From SGZJ01 sp949372955 (GTDB taxonomy: Bacteria > Bacteroidota > Bacteroidia > Flavobacteriales > Flavobacteriaceae), in the NCBI GenBank assembly GCA_949372955.1, contig CASIAX010000002.1:1-50903 (forward strand): a stretch of DNA of 50,903 nucleotides, read 5' to 3'. The notes under the pieces were generated by a model. That model made no database searches, was not told where the DNA came from, and saw only the letters and a list, made by a program, of their open reading frames with translations. The position numbers and the translations under genes are program-made. Positions 24,303-33,462 of this stretch are shown here, piece by piece. Every line of letters begins with the position of its first letter. Positions within the stretch are counted from its first letter, which is position 1.

Positions 24303-24902
24303 ATGTTCGATAAAGCATTTAAGCATTTGAAAAAAGATCCAGTCATGAAATTTCTAATTAACAGGTATCATGACAAAATTAGTCTTGATGATTACAAATC
24401 TACAAACTATGCCCTATCATTATCAAATTTAATTATAGATCAGCAAATTAGCTTTAAGGCAGCTATGACAATAAAAAAAAGATTTGCTTTAATTATTCAA
24501 AAATTATCCTATGTAGAGATTTTGAATCTCGATAATAATAAGATTCAATCAATTGGTATTTCATTTAGAAAAGTAGAATACATCAAAAATGTGTTTTCTT
24601 TTTTCATAGAAAACGAAAAAAGGTTTATTGATTTAGATGCTGAAAAAATGAAGGAAGAATTAATATCCATAAAAGGTATTGGTAAATGGACTATTGAAAT
24701 GTTTTTAATGTTTGAATTAGGAAAGCCTGACATTTTCTCGAAAGGGGACATAGCTCTAATAAATAGTGTTAAAAAAAATTATAAAATGGATGATTTAGAT
24801 AACGATAAGCTAAACAACTTAATTAAAAGTTGGTCTCCATATAATAGCACAGCATCCTTACTTTTGTGGAAATCAGTAGAAGAAAAAGTATTTTTTAATT
24901 AA
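24303..24902 (+). CDS. HhH-GPD DNA glycosylase (3-methyladenine DNA glycosylase II type)
   Basis: The 199-residue protein has LIIDQQISFKAAMTIKKRF, then the helix-hairpin-helix LISIKGIGKWTIEMFLMF (about residues 118-136), and the catalytic aspartate in DIFSKGDIALINS. This is the AlkA-like fold that removes alkylated bases, reduced in size and without the N-terminal TBP-like domain of E. coli AlkA. It lies directly behind yebC, and its 3' end overlaps the convergent acyltransferase gene by eight bases. Substrate range unknown. Confidence 0.88.
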   Translation: MFDKAFKHLKKDPVMKFLINRYHDKISLDDYKSTNYALSLSNLIIDQQISFKAAMTIKKRFALIIQKLSYVEILNLDNNKIQSIGISFRKVEYIKNVFSFFIENEKRFIDLDAEKMKEELISIKGIGKWTIEMFLMFELGKPDIFSKGDIALINSVKKNYKMDDLDNDKLNNLIKSWSPYNSTASLLLWKSVEEKVFFN

Positions 24903-25449
24903 AGCTACGATCTTTGACCTTACCTTCTATTCCCTTAAAAAAACTTTCTATAAACTTAAAATCATTAGTAATATCATTGGTCAGATGAAAGGGTTCTGAT
25001 ATAGTATTTGTTTTATTTTTGTAGTCTAAAGTCACCATGATTATAGGAATATTTGCTTTTTTTGCAATATGATAAAAACCTGTTCTTAATTTATCAACCT
25101 TAGCTCTAGTTCCTTCTGGTGCTAATCCAATTCTAAATTCTGAATGCTCACCAAATATAGACGCTATTTTATCCACTTTATTTCCTTTTTTAAATCTGTC
25201 TACAGGGGTGAAATTTAACCATTTTAATATAATAGAAAGAGGGAAAAAAAACAATTCTTTTTTAGCTAAAAAACTAGTATTTACACCACATACAGATCGA
25301 AGTAAAATTCCTATGTAAAAATCATGCCAACTTGTATGAGGGACAGGAATAATAATACATTTTTTTAACTTCTCAGTAGAGAAACTAACATTTCCTTTAA
25401 CCTTCCAGCCTAATATATTAAAGTAAATAAATTTTGTCAGAAATCTCAT
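24895..25449 (-). CDS. PlsC-like lysophospholipid acyltransferase family protein
   Basis: The 184-residue protein has a hydrophobic start (FIYFNILGWKVKG) and the acyltransferase motif I variant HTSWHD (HX4D). It also has FFFPLSIILKWLNFTPVDR (motif II area) and the motif III-like LAPEGTRAKVDKLRTGF. It probably acylates lysophosphatidate or another lysolipid at the membrane. Short members like this are common in Bacteroidota, and the exact substrate cannot be read from the sequence. It lies four bases downstream of kdsB in the same direction, so an envelope-lipid operon is likely. Confidence 0.87.
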   Translation of the reverse strand: MRFLTKFIYFNILGWKVKGNVSFSTEKLKKCIIIPVPHTSWHDFYIGILLRSVCGVNTSFLAKKELFFFPLSIILKWLNFTPVDRFKKGNKVDKIASIFGEHSEFRIGLAPEGTRAKVDKLRTGFYHIAKKANIPIIMVTLDYKNKTNTISEPFHLTNDITNDFKFIESFFKGIEGKVKDRSFN

Positions 25450-25453
25450 ATAA

Positions 25454-26176
25454 TTATTTTTTTAACCATAAAGAAATAGCTGATCCTAGATCTTCTTTAG
25501 TATCGATACCAACTCCTAAAAAATCAGTTTCTATCATTTTAATTTTATGTCCATTTTCAATAATTCTTATAGCTTCAATTTTTTCAGAAAGTTCTAATTT
25601 TGAAGGATTTGTTTTTGAAAAGTCAATCAAAGATTGTTTTTTAAATCCATAGACTCCAATGTGTTTATAATAATCTACAAAGTCACTATTGGAATCTCTA
25701 CGAAAAGGAATTACACTTCTAGAAAAATATAAAGCATAATTATCATTATTAACAACAACCTTAACATTATTTGGGTTTTCAATTTCTTGAATCTCTGAAA
25801 TCTTTATCATTAGTGACACATAGTCAGAATTATGCAATTCTTCAACTAACTTTTTGAGACTATTTGCATCGATAAATGGTTCATCTCCTTGGATATTTAC
25901 AAAAGCATCAGAACTGATTGATTCACAAGCTTCAGCTATTCGATCACTACCAGACTCATGCTGATTTTTGCTAAGAATAGAATTGCCACCCGAATTATGA
26001 ATTTCATCGTATATTTCTTCATCTTCGGTCACAACATAAACAGAATCAAACAAATTTGTATTAACTACAGCCTCATAAGTTCTCAGAATAACAGATTTAC
26101 CACATAAATCCATCATAAGTTTTCTGTCAAATCTAGAGGATGATAATCTAGCTGGAATAAGTGCGGTAACTTTCAT
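25454..26176 (-). CDS. kdsB: 3-deoxy-manno-octulosonate cytidylyltransferase
   Basis: The 240-residue protein has the nucleotide-binding start VTALIPARLSSSRFDRKLM, YVVTEDEEI, HESGSDRIAEA, the metal-binding motif VNIQGDEPFID, and YYKHIGVYGFKKQSL. It activates KDO with CTP to CMP-KDO for lipopolysaccharide core synthesis. It is followed by the PlsC-like gene in the same transcript, consistent with outer-membrane lipid work. Confidence 0.95.
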   Translation of the reverse strand: MKVTALIPARLSSSRFDRKLMMDLCGKSVILRTYEAVVNTNLFDSVYVVTEDEEIYDEIHNSGGNSILSKNQHESGSDRIAEACESISSDAFVNIQGDEPFIDANSLKKLVEELHNSDYVSLMIKISEIQEIENPNNVKVVVNNDNYALYFSRSVIPFRRDSNSDFVDYYKHIGVYGFKKQSLIDFSKTNPSKLELSEKIEAIRIIENGHKIKMIETDFLGVGIDTKEDLGSAISLWLKK

Positions 26177-26213
26177 AATAGAAATTTAAATCAAAAATAC
26201 TGAATTATAGTAC

Positions 26214-27638
26214 TTAATTAGAAAAAAACTCATCCTTAAAACCAATTAAATATAATTTCTCTTTAGCTCTTGTCAAAGCGGTATATAACCATCTTATAAA
26301 ATCTTTATCTATTCCATTTGGAAGGTAAGGCTGTTCTACAAAAACGGATGACCATTGACCACCTTGAGATTTATGACAGGTAATAGCATAGGAAAATTTA
26401 ACTTGTAGTGCATTAAAATATTTATTATTTTTTACCTTCAAGAATCTCTTGTACTTAACTTTTTCAGAAATGTAGTCTTTCATTACCTCATTATACAAAT
26501 GATTAGCTTTTTCATAATTTAATGAGGGTGTTTCCAAATTAATTGTATCTAACATCAAAACTGTATCAAATGGCTTCATTTTTGGATAATCTATCATTTG
26601 AATAGTTACTTCAGCAAAACGAAAATCATACAAATCTATAATTCTATTAATCTCCAACACTTTTATAATATCTCCATTAGCAATAAATCCAGCTTCTGAA
26701 GTACTCTTAACCCAATGGTAATTATTCTTCACAACCATCAAATTATCCCCACACGAAAGCTCATTTTCATTAAAAAGAATTCTATTTCTTATTTGCTGGT
26801 TATATAAATTAGCTCGTTTATTGGACCTAACAATCAATGCTGTTTCTTCTTTCCCAAGTGTATTATAACTGTCTGTTAGAGAGTTTATAATATCCTCTCC
26901 ATCTTCAAGTCTAATTATGTCCTTAAAGTTTTTTAAATTAAATTTAAATTGATCAAAAGTTTTATTAACTAACGACTCTCTTAATATAGTAGCATTATTT
27001 AGTATCCCTGAGAGAACTTCTTGTCTAACAACTTCGTCAAGTTCGATTGTAACTACATTTTTATTATAATTGTTCTCAAGATACTCTGGATCAAGTGATG
27101 GGCTTAATCTAGAATTAACTGGGGGTAATTGAGCTGTATCACCAATAAATATGATTTTACAGTTGTGACCCGAATAAACAAATTGAATGAGGTCAGAGAG
27201 TAAAGAAGTAGTATCAAAAAGTTTTTTGTTTTGAGATGTACTGGATATCATTGAAGCTTCATCTATAATGAAAATAGTGTTTTTTGACTTATTAACCTGT
27301 AGAACAAAATCTATATTACCAGAGGATGTTTTCTTTGGAAAGTATATTTTTTTGTGAATAGTGTTTGCTTCACTATTAGTATAATTCGCAAGAACTTTAG
27401 CAGCTCTTCCAGTAGGAGCCATTAACACTCCAGATTTTTTAATTTTCCATAAATTATTAATAATTGAAGAGAGAATTGTAGTTTTTCCAGTACCAGCATA
27501 ACCTTTTAAAACAAATAAAGAGTTTTTGTCATCATTAAGTATAAATTCTGAAAGCTTATATAGAGTTAAATCCTGTTTAGCAGTAAGTTTGAATGAGAAA
27601 TGATTCCTTGCTAAATTGTAAAACTCCTTTACGTTCAT
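26214..27638 (-). CDS. RecD/Pif1-like superfamily 1 DNA helicase
   Basis: The 474-residue protein has Walker A VLKGYAGTGKTTIL (about residues 43-56), GVLMAPTGRAAK, the DEAD-type Walker B IIDEASM, KIIFIGDTAQLPPV, TALIVRSNKRAN and the C-terminal UvrD-like module YAITCHKSQGGQW with LYTALTRAKEKLYL. These are the motifs of RecD/Pif1/Dda-type 5'-3' helicases. It lacks RecD2-length N-terminal extensions. A role in recombination or fork repair is inferred. No recB or recC is nearby. Confidence 0.88.
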   Translation of the reverse strand: MNVKEFYNLARNHFSFKLTAKQDLTLYKLSEFILNDDKNSLFVLKGYAGTGKTTILSSIINNLWKIKKSGVLMAPTGRAAKVLANYTNSEANTIHKKIYFPKKTSSGNIDFVLQVNKSKNTIFIIDEASMISSTSQNKKLFDTTSLLSDLIQFVYSGHNCKIIFIGDTAQLPPVNSRLSPSLDPEYLENNYNKNVVTIELDEVVRQEVLSGILNNATILRESLVNKTFDQFKFNLKNFKDIIRLEDGEDIINSLTDSYNTLGKEETALIVRSNKRANLYNQQIRNRILFNENELSCGDNLMVVKNNYHWVKSTSEAGFIANGDIIKVLEINRIIDLYDFRFAEVTIQMIDYPKMKPFDTVLMLDTINLETPSLNYEKANHLYNEVMKDYISEKVKYKRFLKVKNNKYFNALQVKFSYAITCHKSQGGQWSSVFVEQPYLPNGIDKDFIRWLYTALTRAKEKLYLIGFKDEFFSN

Positions 27639-27749
27639 AAAAATTGTGTATAAATAAAAATCAAAGATATAAATGTTTTTTCTCTACAATCATTTTAACA
27701 AATAAAAAAAAATTGTAATTTGGCTTTTTTAAATTTAAAACCCTTTCAA

Positions 27750-28492
27750 ATGCAATATCTATATATCCTATTAGTTTTATTAATTTCTGGTGGTCTACTC
27801 TACTGGATAAATACAAGTTTTGATCATAAAAAATATAAAAATATTGTACTTATAAGTTTATGGAGTTTTAGTGCGCTTTTCTTTTATAAAATTGTTAACG
27901 AGTTTTGGCTAGGACCAAAAAATTTCGAGAGCGTTAAAGAAGTAAGATTTCAAAAGGTAATAAAAAACTTACAGATATCAGGGATTCAGAACTTGCCTTT
28001 AGATCTATCAACGGTCAATTTGAAGATAACTGGGACAGTTTAGTGAAATTCATTGAAGTTGATTCTTTCACGCTAACACAAAGGAGGGATTCTAGTGTTA
28101 TAGATAAAGAACTTACAAAAAGATATGGTGGTGTTAAAACATATAAAGATATTGTAATAGTAGATACATTAGGTTTTGTTTCAGTTAGAGATTCATTATT
28201 TGGTGATGACAATAGGTATACTAGTATGATGTACGTTCCTTATGCGAAAGATAAAAACACAATGTTTGAATTAAGAAGTGGGTCTATTGAACAAAACAGT
28301 ATGGATATTCCAGTATTTGAAGCTAAGATTAAGAAATCCGTAATATTATATGACCAAGATAAAAACTTAATGCTTACCGAAGATTTGGTGCAAGGAGTTA
28401 ACGGAGTTAATGGTAATGCTCTTAAAGTGGGGTCAATGGATGAAGTAAATACAAATGGAAATTGGCCAAAAAACTATAGAAAAAAAGAATAA
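27750..28492 (+). CDS. Conserved membrane protein split by a -1 frameshift at A_AAA_AAC
   Basis: From the ATG at 27750 (MQYLYILLVLLISGGLLYW) frame 0 encodes two N-terminal transmembrane helices and a coiled segment. It then goes off course at 27962-27968 and stops at 28041-28043. A shift to -1 at the heptamer A_AAA_AAC gives a smooth continuation (KKLTDIRDSELAFRSINGQF, then EDNWDSLVKF) into the second half. That half holds FTLTQRRDSSVIDKELTKRY and the ending NALKVGSMDEVNTNGNWPKN. The joined protein has 247 residues and matches a flavobacterial conserved hypothetical protein that I recall as one frame. A TTG at 27720 overlaps a promoter-like TAATTTGG, so the ATG is preferred. The last 38 bases overlap the DUF3822 gene. 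Function unknown. Confidence 0.7.
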
Positions 28493-29261
28493 AACTAAAA
28501 CATTTTCTATCATAAATTTAAGTATTCACATAGGTTATAATGAGATCACTTTTATTGTATTTGATGAAATTGATAGTCAAATATTAAATTGTTATACTTC
28601 AGACTATTCCACGAATAATGATATTAATTTAATTATATCTGGGTTTTTTAGTAAAAATAAAACTTATACTTTTTTTAATACTATAGAGTTAATTCATTTT
28701 AATAATTTACATACGATAGTTCCTAAAGCTCTTTTTAATAAAAAAGATATTAAAGAGTATTTAAAATTCAATACCACTTCATTAAAGACTGACAAACACC
28801 TCCATGAGTACATAGAAAATAACGAGTCAGTAAATGTTTTTATCCCTGTTTACTTTAACATAAATCAACTTAGCCAGTTCACAAAAGAAGTTAAGCAATC
28901 ACACTACACGACAATCTTACTTACTGAAATATTTAAAATTGAAAAAAACAACACTAGCTCTAATGTTTATTTAAACATAAATAAGTCTAAAATTGATTTG
29001 ATATTGATTTCTGAAAATAAATTAAAGTTTATTAACACATTTGACTTTACTTGTGAAGAGGATATTCTTTATTATGTTTTATTTTGCTATGAACAGCTAA
29101 ATTTAAATCCAGAAAATATTCCTGTAATTATTTCTGGAAGGTTCAACGAATCTATTTATAATATTATATATAAATACATAAGAAATGTATCTACATACGA
29201 TTCAAAAATCGAAATGAAAGACTACCCTGTTTTTAATAACAATTTAATAACTCCAATTTAG
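28455..29261 (+). CDS. DUF3822 family protein
   Basis: The 268-residue protein starts inside the end of the preceding gene. It has LSIHIGYNEITFIVFDE, then IELIHFNNLHTIVPKALFN, SVNVFIPVYFN and VYLNINKSKIDLILISENKL, then EEDILYYVLFCYEQLNL. It looks like an actin/hexokinase-type two-lobed fold predicted for DUF3822 of Bacteroidota; the biochemical role is not known. It sits two bases before rsmD, a linkage I recall from flavobacteria, so a role near ribosome assembly is possible but unproven. Confidence 0.75.
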   Translation: MEIGQKTIEKKNKTKTFSIINLSIHIGYNEITFIVFDEIDSQILNCYTSDYSTNNDINLIISGFFSKNKTYTFFNTIELIHFNNLHTIVPKALFNKKDIKEYLKFNTTSLKTDKHLHEYIENNESVNVFIPVYFNINQLSQFTKEVKQSHYTTILLTEIFKIEKNNTSSNVYLNINKSKIDLILISENKLKFINTFDFTCEEDILYYVLFCYEQLNLNPENIPVIISGRFNESIYNIIYKYIRNVSTYDSKIEMKDYPVFNNNLITPI

Positions 29262-29263
29262 AT

Positions 29264-29809
29264 ATGAGAATTGTTTCGGGGTCTCACAGAGGAAGAAAGA
29301 TCTTAGCTCCAAAGAATTTACCCGTAAGGCCTACTACAGATATGGCTAAAGAATCAATTTTTAATATTCTTACTAACCTTTACGAATTTAATGATGCTTC
29401 AGTACTTGATTTATTTTCAGGGTCTGGAAACATTTGTTATGAGTTCGCATCTAGAGGAGTGTTAGACATCACTGCAGTTGATAATAATATTAATTGTATT
29501 AGGTTCATTAAAAAAACTTCTGAAGAATTAAATTTAAATTTAAATATAGTAAAATCTGATGTTGTTGATTTTTTAAAAAAAACTAAGAATCAAATAAATA
29601 TAATATTTGCTGACCCCCCATATGAAAAAGATGAAGTTTATTTAAAAAATATTATAGAATTAATTTTCAATAATCATTTATTAAAAAACAATGGAGTTTT
29701 AATCATTGAGCATTCAAAACAAATATCTCTTGAAAATATAGAACACTTTATTTCTAAAAAAAAATATGGAAGTTGCTGCTTTAGTTTTTTTAAAAAAAGC
29801 GAGTGTTAG
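29264..29809 (+). CDS. rsmD: 16S rRNA (guanine966-N2)-methyltransferase
   Basis: The 181-residue protein has the RsmD start MRIVSGSHRGRKILAPKNLP and VRPTTDMAKESIFNIL. It has the SAM-binding LDLFSGSGNICYEFASRG, and the catalytic motif FADPPYEKDEV. It methylates G966 of 16S rRNA during small-subunit assembly. Its TAG stop lies inside a terminator hairpin that separates it from the convergent rnpB. Confidence 0.94.
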   Translation: MRIVSGSHRGRKILAPKNLPVRPTTDMAKESIFNILTNLYEFNDASVLDLFSGSGNICYEFASRGVLDITAVDNNINCIRFIKKTSEELNLNLNIVKSDVVDFLKKTKNQINIIFADPPYEKDEVYLKNIIELIFNNHLLKNNGVLIIEHSKQISLENIEHFISKKKYGSCCFSFFKKSEC

Positions 29810-29821
29810 TTTAACACTCGC
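29799..29821. terminator. Bidirectional terminator between rsmD and rnpB
   Basis: GCGAGTGTTA-GTT-TAACACTCGC is a perfect 10-bp stem with a 3-nt loop. T residues follow on the plus strand, and an A7 tract before it gives T7 on the minus strand. It serves both rsmD and rnpB. The rsmD stop codon is inside the stem. Confidence 0.85.
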
Positions 29822-29832
29822 TCTTTAATTTA

Positions 29833-30125
29833 AGTAAATCTATAAGCCGGATTCTGTACTTAATTAAAAGCCCTTGTCATTTATCTCGATAAGCTGTTGC
29901 CAGCTTACTCTAGCTGCCTACCCTCCAACATTGAGCGTACAACTCTTAAGCGTTGGTTTACATGACATTGCACTTCATAGAGTTTACCTGGTTTCACTAC
30001 AGCATTACCTGTACATACTTTCTGTTGCACTTTTCCTAATTTCTCAATTGGTGGCCGTTAGCCACTATGATGTACTTCAGTGTCCGGACTTTCCTCTATA
30101 TAAAATAGCGACAAGGCGATTTACT
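29833..30125 (-). ncRNA. rnpB: RNase P RNA
   Basis: On the minus strand the RNA begins AGTAAATC (30118-30125), which pairs with the 3' end GATTTACT (29833-29840) to form P1. The universally conserved P4 parts are present: GAGGAAAGTCCGGACA near the 5' end (about 30080-30095) and ACAGAATCCGGCTTA near the 3' end. It is the catalytic RNA that trims tRNA 5' leaders. At about 293 nt it is compact. An ORF of about 95 codons on the opposite strand is a chance reading. Confidence 0.93.
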
Positions 30126-30202
30126 GAGAGCAAAAGTAATCAAATTGTTGATAAATAAGTAGATTTTATATTTCGATAGTTAAAATATATGAATTGAATT
30201 AA

Positions 30203-30210
30203 TAACTTTG
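30203..30210 (+). promoter_or_regulatory. dnaX -7 promoter element TAACTTTG
   Basis: Perfect match to the Bacteroidota TAnnTTTG element, 19 bp before the dnaX ATG at 30229. An in-frame TTG at 30208 lies inside this box and so is not the start. Confidence 0.55.
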
Positions 30211-30228
30211 TGTATATTGATTATTAAT

Positions 30229-31871
30229 ATGGAAGATTATATTGTATCGGCTAGAAAATATAGACCTAAAACTTTTGATGAGGTTGCAGGACAAGAAGCT
30301 ATTACATCTACTCTACAGAACGCAATTTCAAATAACCAACTAGCTCAAGCTTTATTATTTACAGGCCCCAGAGGAGTTGGAAAAACTAGTTGTGCTAGAA
30401 TATTAGCTAAAATGATTAATAGCACGATTAACAGTGAAAACCAAGATTTTGCATACAACATATTTGAACTTGACGCCGCATCCAATAATAGTGTTGATGA
30501 TATTAGAAACCTTACGGAACAGGTTAGAATTCCACCACAAATAGGTAAATACAAAGTTTATATTATAGATGAGGTTCACATGCTATCAACCTCTGCCTTT
30601 AACGCTTTTTTAAAGACCTTAGAAGAGCCTCCTAAGCATTGTATATTTATTTTAGCTACAACTGAAAAGCATAAGATTATTCCAACAATCTTATCTAGGT
30701 GTCAGATTTACGATTTTAAAAGAATTAATAATAAAGACATTGTAAGTTATTTAATTAATATCTGCAATAAAGAAGAGGTTAAGTTTGAAACTGAAGCGTT
30801 AGAAATAATTGCAAACAAAGCAGATGGGGCAATGAGAGATGCACTATCGATATTTGACAGAATATTAAGTTATAACAATAAAGAAATTACTGTAAAAGAT
30901 GTAAGTCTTAATTTAAATGTCTTAGATCAAGAGATTTTTTCAAAATCAATAGACCTTATATTAGAAAATAATATTCCTGAATTACTTTTACTAATCGACG
31001 GAGTAATTTCTAAAGGATTTGAAGGAGTTAATTTTATTTCAGGATTATCAACTTACTGTAGAAATCTATTGATTTCAAAAAATGACAAGACAATCATATT
31101 ATTAGACTATTCTGAAAGCTCTAAAGATAAAATGATAGATCAAGCCAAAAAAGTAACAACAGAAGTTATAATACATTGCTTGGAATTATTAAATAAATGT
31201 GAAATTAATTATAGATCAAGTATAAATCAAAGATTATTAGTCGAATTAACTATTATGCAGCTAGGTTCCCTAACACTAGCTGATAAAAAAAAAACTTAAA
31301 TTTTAAAATAATTCCTTACGAATATTTTAAAAACTCTATTCCAAAAAAAATAATTTCAACAGAAGAGCCCACTCTAATTAAGCAGAATAAACCAAAATTA
31401 GATATTAAGATAAGTGGTAGTTCTGGGTTATCTCTAAAAAGTATAAAAACTATAAAAAACCACGAACTTAAAGTAAATGAATCTGTAATAAACCTCGATG
31501 AGCTTCCAAAGGATATATTTAATGAGTCAGACCTAGTTAATACATGGAATAAATATTCTGATAAAGTTGAATCCTCAGGAAAATATAACTTAGCATCAAT
31601 TCTTAGAATAGATATTCCAAAACTAGATGGATATAATATTTGTTTAGAATTACCCAATAGCACTAACAAGATTGAACTTGAATCTAATCAACATGATTTA
31701 TTACAGTTTGTACGTAAGGATCTTAACAACTATGATATTAAGCTGAAAATTACAATTAATGAGAAAATTGAAAAAAAATTCACTTATACATCAAGAGAAA
31801 AATTCGAACTCTTAAAAAGTAAGAATGAATTAATTGAAAAACTGCGAACTGACTTTAAATTAAGCTTATAA
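30229..31871 (+). CDS. dnaX: DNA polymerase III subunits gamma/tau, frame interrupted at an A10 run
   Basis: The start MEDYIVSARKYRPKTFDEVA at 30229 leads to a clamp-loader AAA+ domain with Walker A LFTGPRGVGKTSCARILA, Walker B YIIDEVHMLS, the SRC motif TILSRCQIYDF and sensor 2 GAMRDALSIFDRI. A domain III helical collar follows to about residue 350. Frame 0 passes ten A (31285-31294) and stops at TAA 31297-31299, giving a 356-residue gamma-like product. Moving to -1 at the A run yields KKNLNFKIIPYEYFKNSIPK and about 190 further residues ending LRTDFKLSL at 31871, as expected for tau. There is no zinc-cysteine module in domain I, as in related Bacteroidota. The tau end overlaps convergent ppx by six bases. 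Programmed slippage or an indel could explain the break. Confidence 0.9.
31285..31294 (+). promoter_or_regulatory. Candidate slippage site: A10 run in dnaX
   Basis: Ten A in frame GAT AAA AAA AAA ACT TAA. Slipping by -1, or adding one A during transcription, moves reading into the tau frame, and frame 0 ends two bases after the run. dnaX of E. coli (A_AAA_AAG) and Thermus (A9) are known to make gamma and tau by ribosomal or transcriptional slippage at equivalent places. Confidence 0.5.
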
Positions 31872-32780
31872 ATCATTAAAATCATACCCAAACGAATTTG
31901 TATTATTTAATTTTCTTATAATACCATCAGCAAGACCCACTCTTGGGACAATAACTGACTTAGACTTTGCATATTGCATTGATTTAAGTAGTATTCTAGT
32001 AGCTGGCACTATGACATCAGATCTATCTGGGTTGAATCCTAATTTTGTAATTCTTTCTTCATAGGTAAGCTTAGAGATTTTATTATAAAATTTTTGAATA
32101 AAAGAATACGGAATTGATTGGCTAACTCCTTTTTTAGACTCCTTTAATATCTTATTTATATTACCTCCAGATCCAATAACTATAATGTCACTATATTGTT
32201 TTGTATTGGTTTTTATCCATTTTTTATAATCACTCCAGGTATTATCTTCTACTAAATTATTCAAAAACCTTACTGTACCAATTTTAAAAGATTTTGAGGA
32301 AATAATATTACCTTTAAAAATAACACTTAATTCGGTACTTCCTCCCCCTACGTCAATGAACAGGTACGTGTTATCAAAATTAAAATGATTCGACAAAAAA
32401 GTGTCCGCAATTATAGAAGCCTCTTCTTTTCCAGAAATCACATCTATTTGTAATTTTGATTTAGAGCATAATTTCTCAATTACTTCCTCCCTATTAGATG
32501 CTTCTCTCATAGCAGAAGTAGCACAGACTTTATACTTTAATACACCATGAATTTTCATAAGAAGTTTAAAAGCAATCATTGCATCTTTTAAACGATTAAT
32601 ATTGTCTTTTTTGATTTTCTTTTTTAAGAAACCATCTGCACCAAGTCGTATAGGAACTCTAACTAGGCTAATTTTTTTAACTTCAACTATTTCATTATTT
32701 TGTGAAACAACGCTAGATATTAACAACCTTACAGCGTTAGAACCGATATCAACTGCAGCAAATTTCTGTATTTTTATCAT
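31866..32780 (-). CDS. ppx: Ppx/GppA family exopolyphosphatase
   Basis: The 304-residue protein has the actin-like ATPase fold of the family: FAAVDIGSNAVRLLISS, VCATSAMREASNREEV, VISGKEEASIIADTFL, YLFIDVGGGSTELSVI, VIGSGGNINKI, and ending VIVPRVGLADGIIRKL. It removes terminal phosphate from polyphosphate or converts pppGpp to ppGpp. The short length (no C-terminal HD-like domain) is typical for Bacteroidota. Its start overlaps the pdxH stop by four bases. Confidence 0.9.
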   Translation of the reverse strand: MIKIQKFAAVDIGSNAVRLLISSVVSQNNEIVEVKKISLVRVPIRLGADGFLKKKIKKDNINRLKDAMIAFKLLMKIHGVLKYKVCATSAMREASNREEVIEKLCSKSKLQIDVISGKEEASIIADTFLSNHFNFDNTYLFIDVGGGSTELSVIFKGNIISSKSFKIGTVRFLNNLVEDNTWSDYKKWIKTNTKQYSDIIVIGSGGNINKILKESKKGVSQSIPYSFIQKFYNKISKLTYEERITKLGFNPDRSDVIVPATRILLKSMQYAKSKSVIVPRVGLADGIIRKLNNTNSFGYDFNDL

Positions 32781-33427
32781 GGAGAGAGTCTGTCTTTAAT
32801 CCAGTTTTTATTATGAAGTTTAAACCTAGCTCTATCATGTAAACGATTCTCTCCTCCTTGCCAAAACTCAAACTCAACAGTAGAAACAATATATCCACCC
32901 CAATGAGAAGGTTTTGTTATCTCAATTTTAGAATACTTTTTATCTAGTTTATGTAATTTATCAACTAGCTCACTTTTTGATTCAATTACAGAACTTTGAT
33001 TTGAAACAATTGCCCCTAACTTACTACCTCTGGGTCTTGAATTAAAATATTCAATACTTTTTGAATTTGATAATTTCTTTGCAAAACCTTTAATTATGAC
33101 TTGTCGTTCATGTTGTTCCCAAAAAAAAGACAAACAAACCTTATTATTTTTATCAATAGAGATACCTTTTTCACTATTGTAATTAGTGTAAAATATAAAA
33201 CCATCTTTGTTATATTCTTTCAAAAGCACAACCCTACTCTTAGGAAAACCATCTACACCAACAGTCGAAAGACTCATCGCGTTTACTTCAGAATCAGAAT
33301 CATCATTATCAAAATCCTGAAACCATGTATTGAATAAATCTAAAGGATTATTAAAATCCTTATAATTAAATGCAGAATTCTTTTTATAACTCTTTCTATA
33401 ACTACCTAAATCAGATTTTGACGACAT
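32777..33427 (-). CDS. pdxH: Pyridoxamine 5'-phosphate oxidase
   Basis: The 216-residue protein has the family motifs: AMSLSTVGVDGFPKSRVVLL, FIFYTNYNSEKG, CLSFFWEQHERQVIIKG, YFNSRPRGSKLGAIVSNQS, PSHWGGYIV and the C-terminal FEFWQGGENRLHDRARF. It is an FMN enzyme that makes pyridoxal 5'-phosphate from the pyridoxamine or pyridoxine phosphate. It lies between rnz and ppx in a minus-strand run. Confidence 0.95.
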   Translation of the reverse strand: MSSKSDLGSYRKSYKKNSAFNYKDFNNPLDLFNTWFQDFDNDDSDSEVNAMSLSTVGVDGFPKSRVVLLKEYNKDGFIFYTNYNSEKGISIDKNNKVCLSFFWEQHERQVIIKGFAKKLSNSKSIEYFNSRPRGSKLGAIVSNQSSVIESKSELVDKLHKLDKKYSKIEITKPSHWGGYIVSTVEFEFWQGGENRLHDRARFKLHNKNWIKDRLSP

Positions 33428-33462
33428 ATTTCAAATTTAATAACTAAAGATTAATAAATAAA

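Noticed and set aside
29874..30158. ORF of about 95 codons on the plus strand
   Set aside because: It lies over the conserved core of RNase P RNA (rnpB) on the other strand; the reading is by chance.
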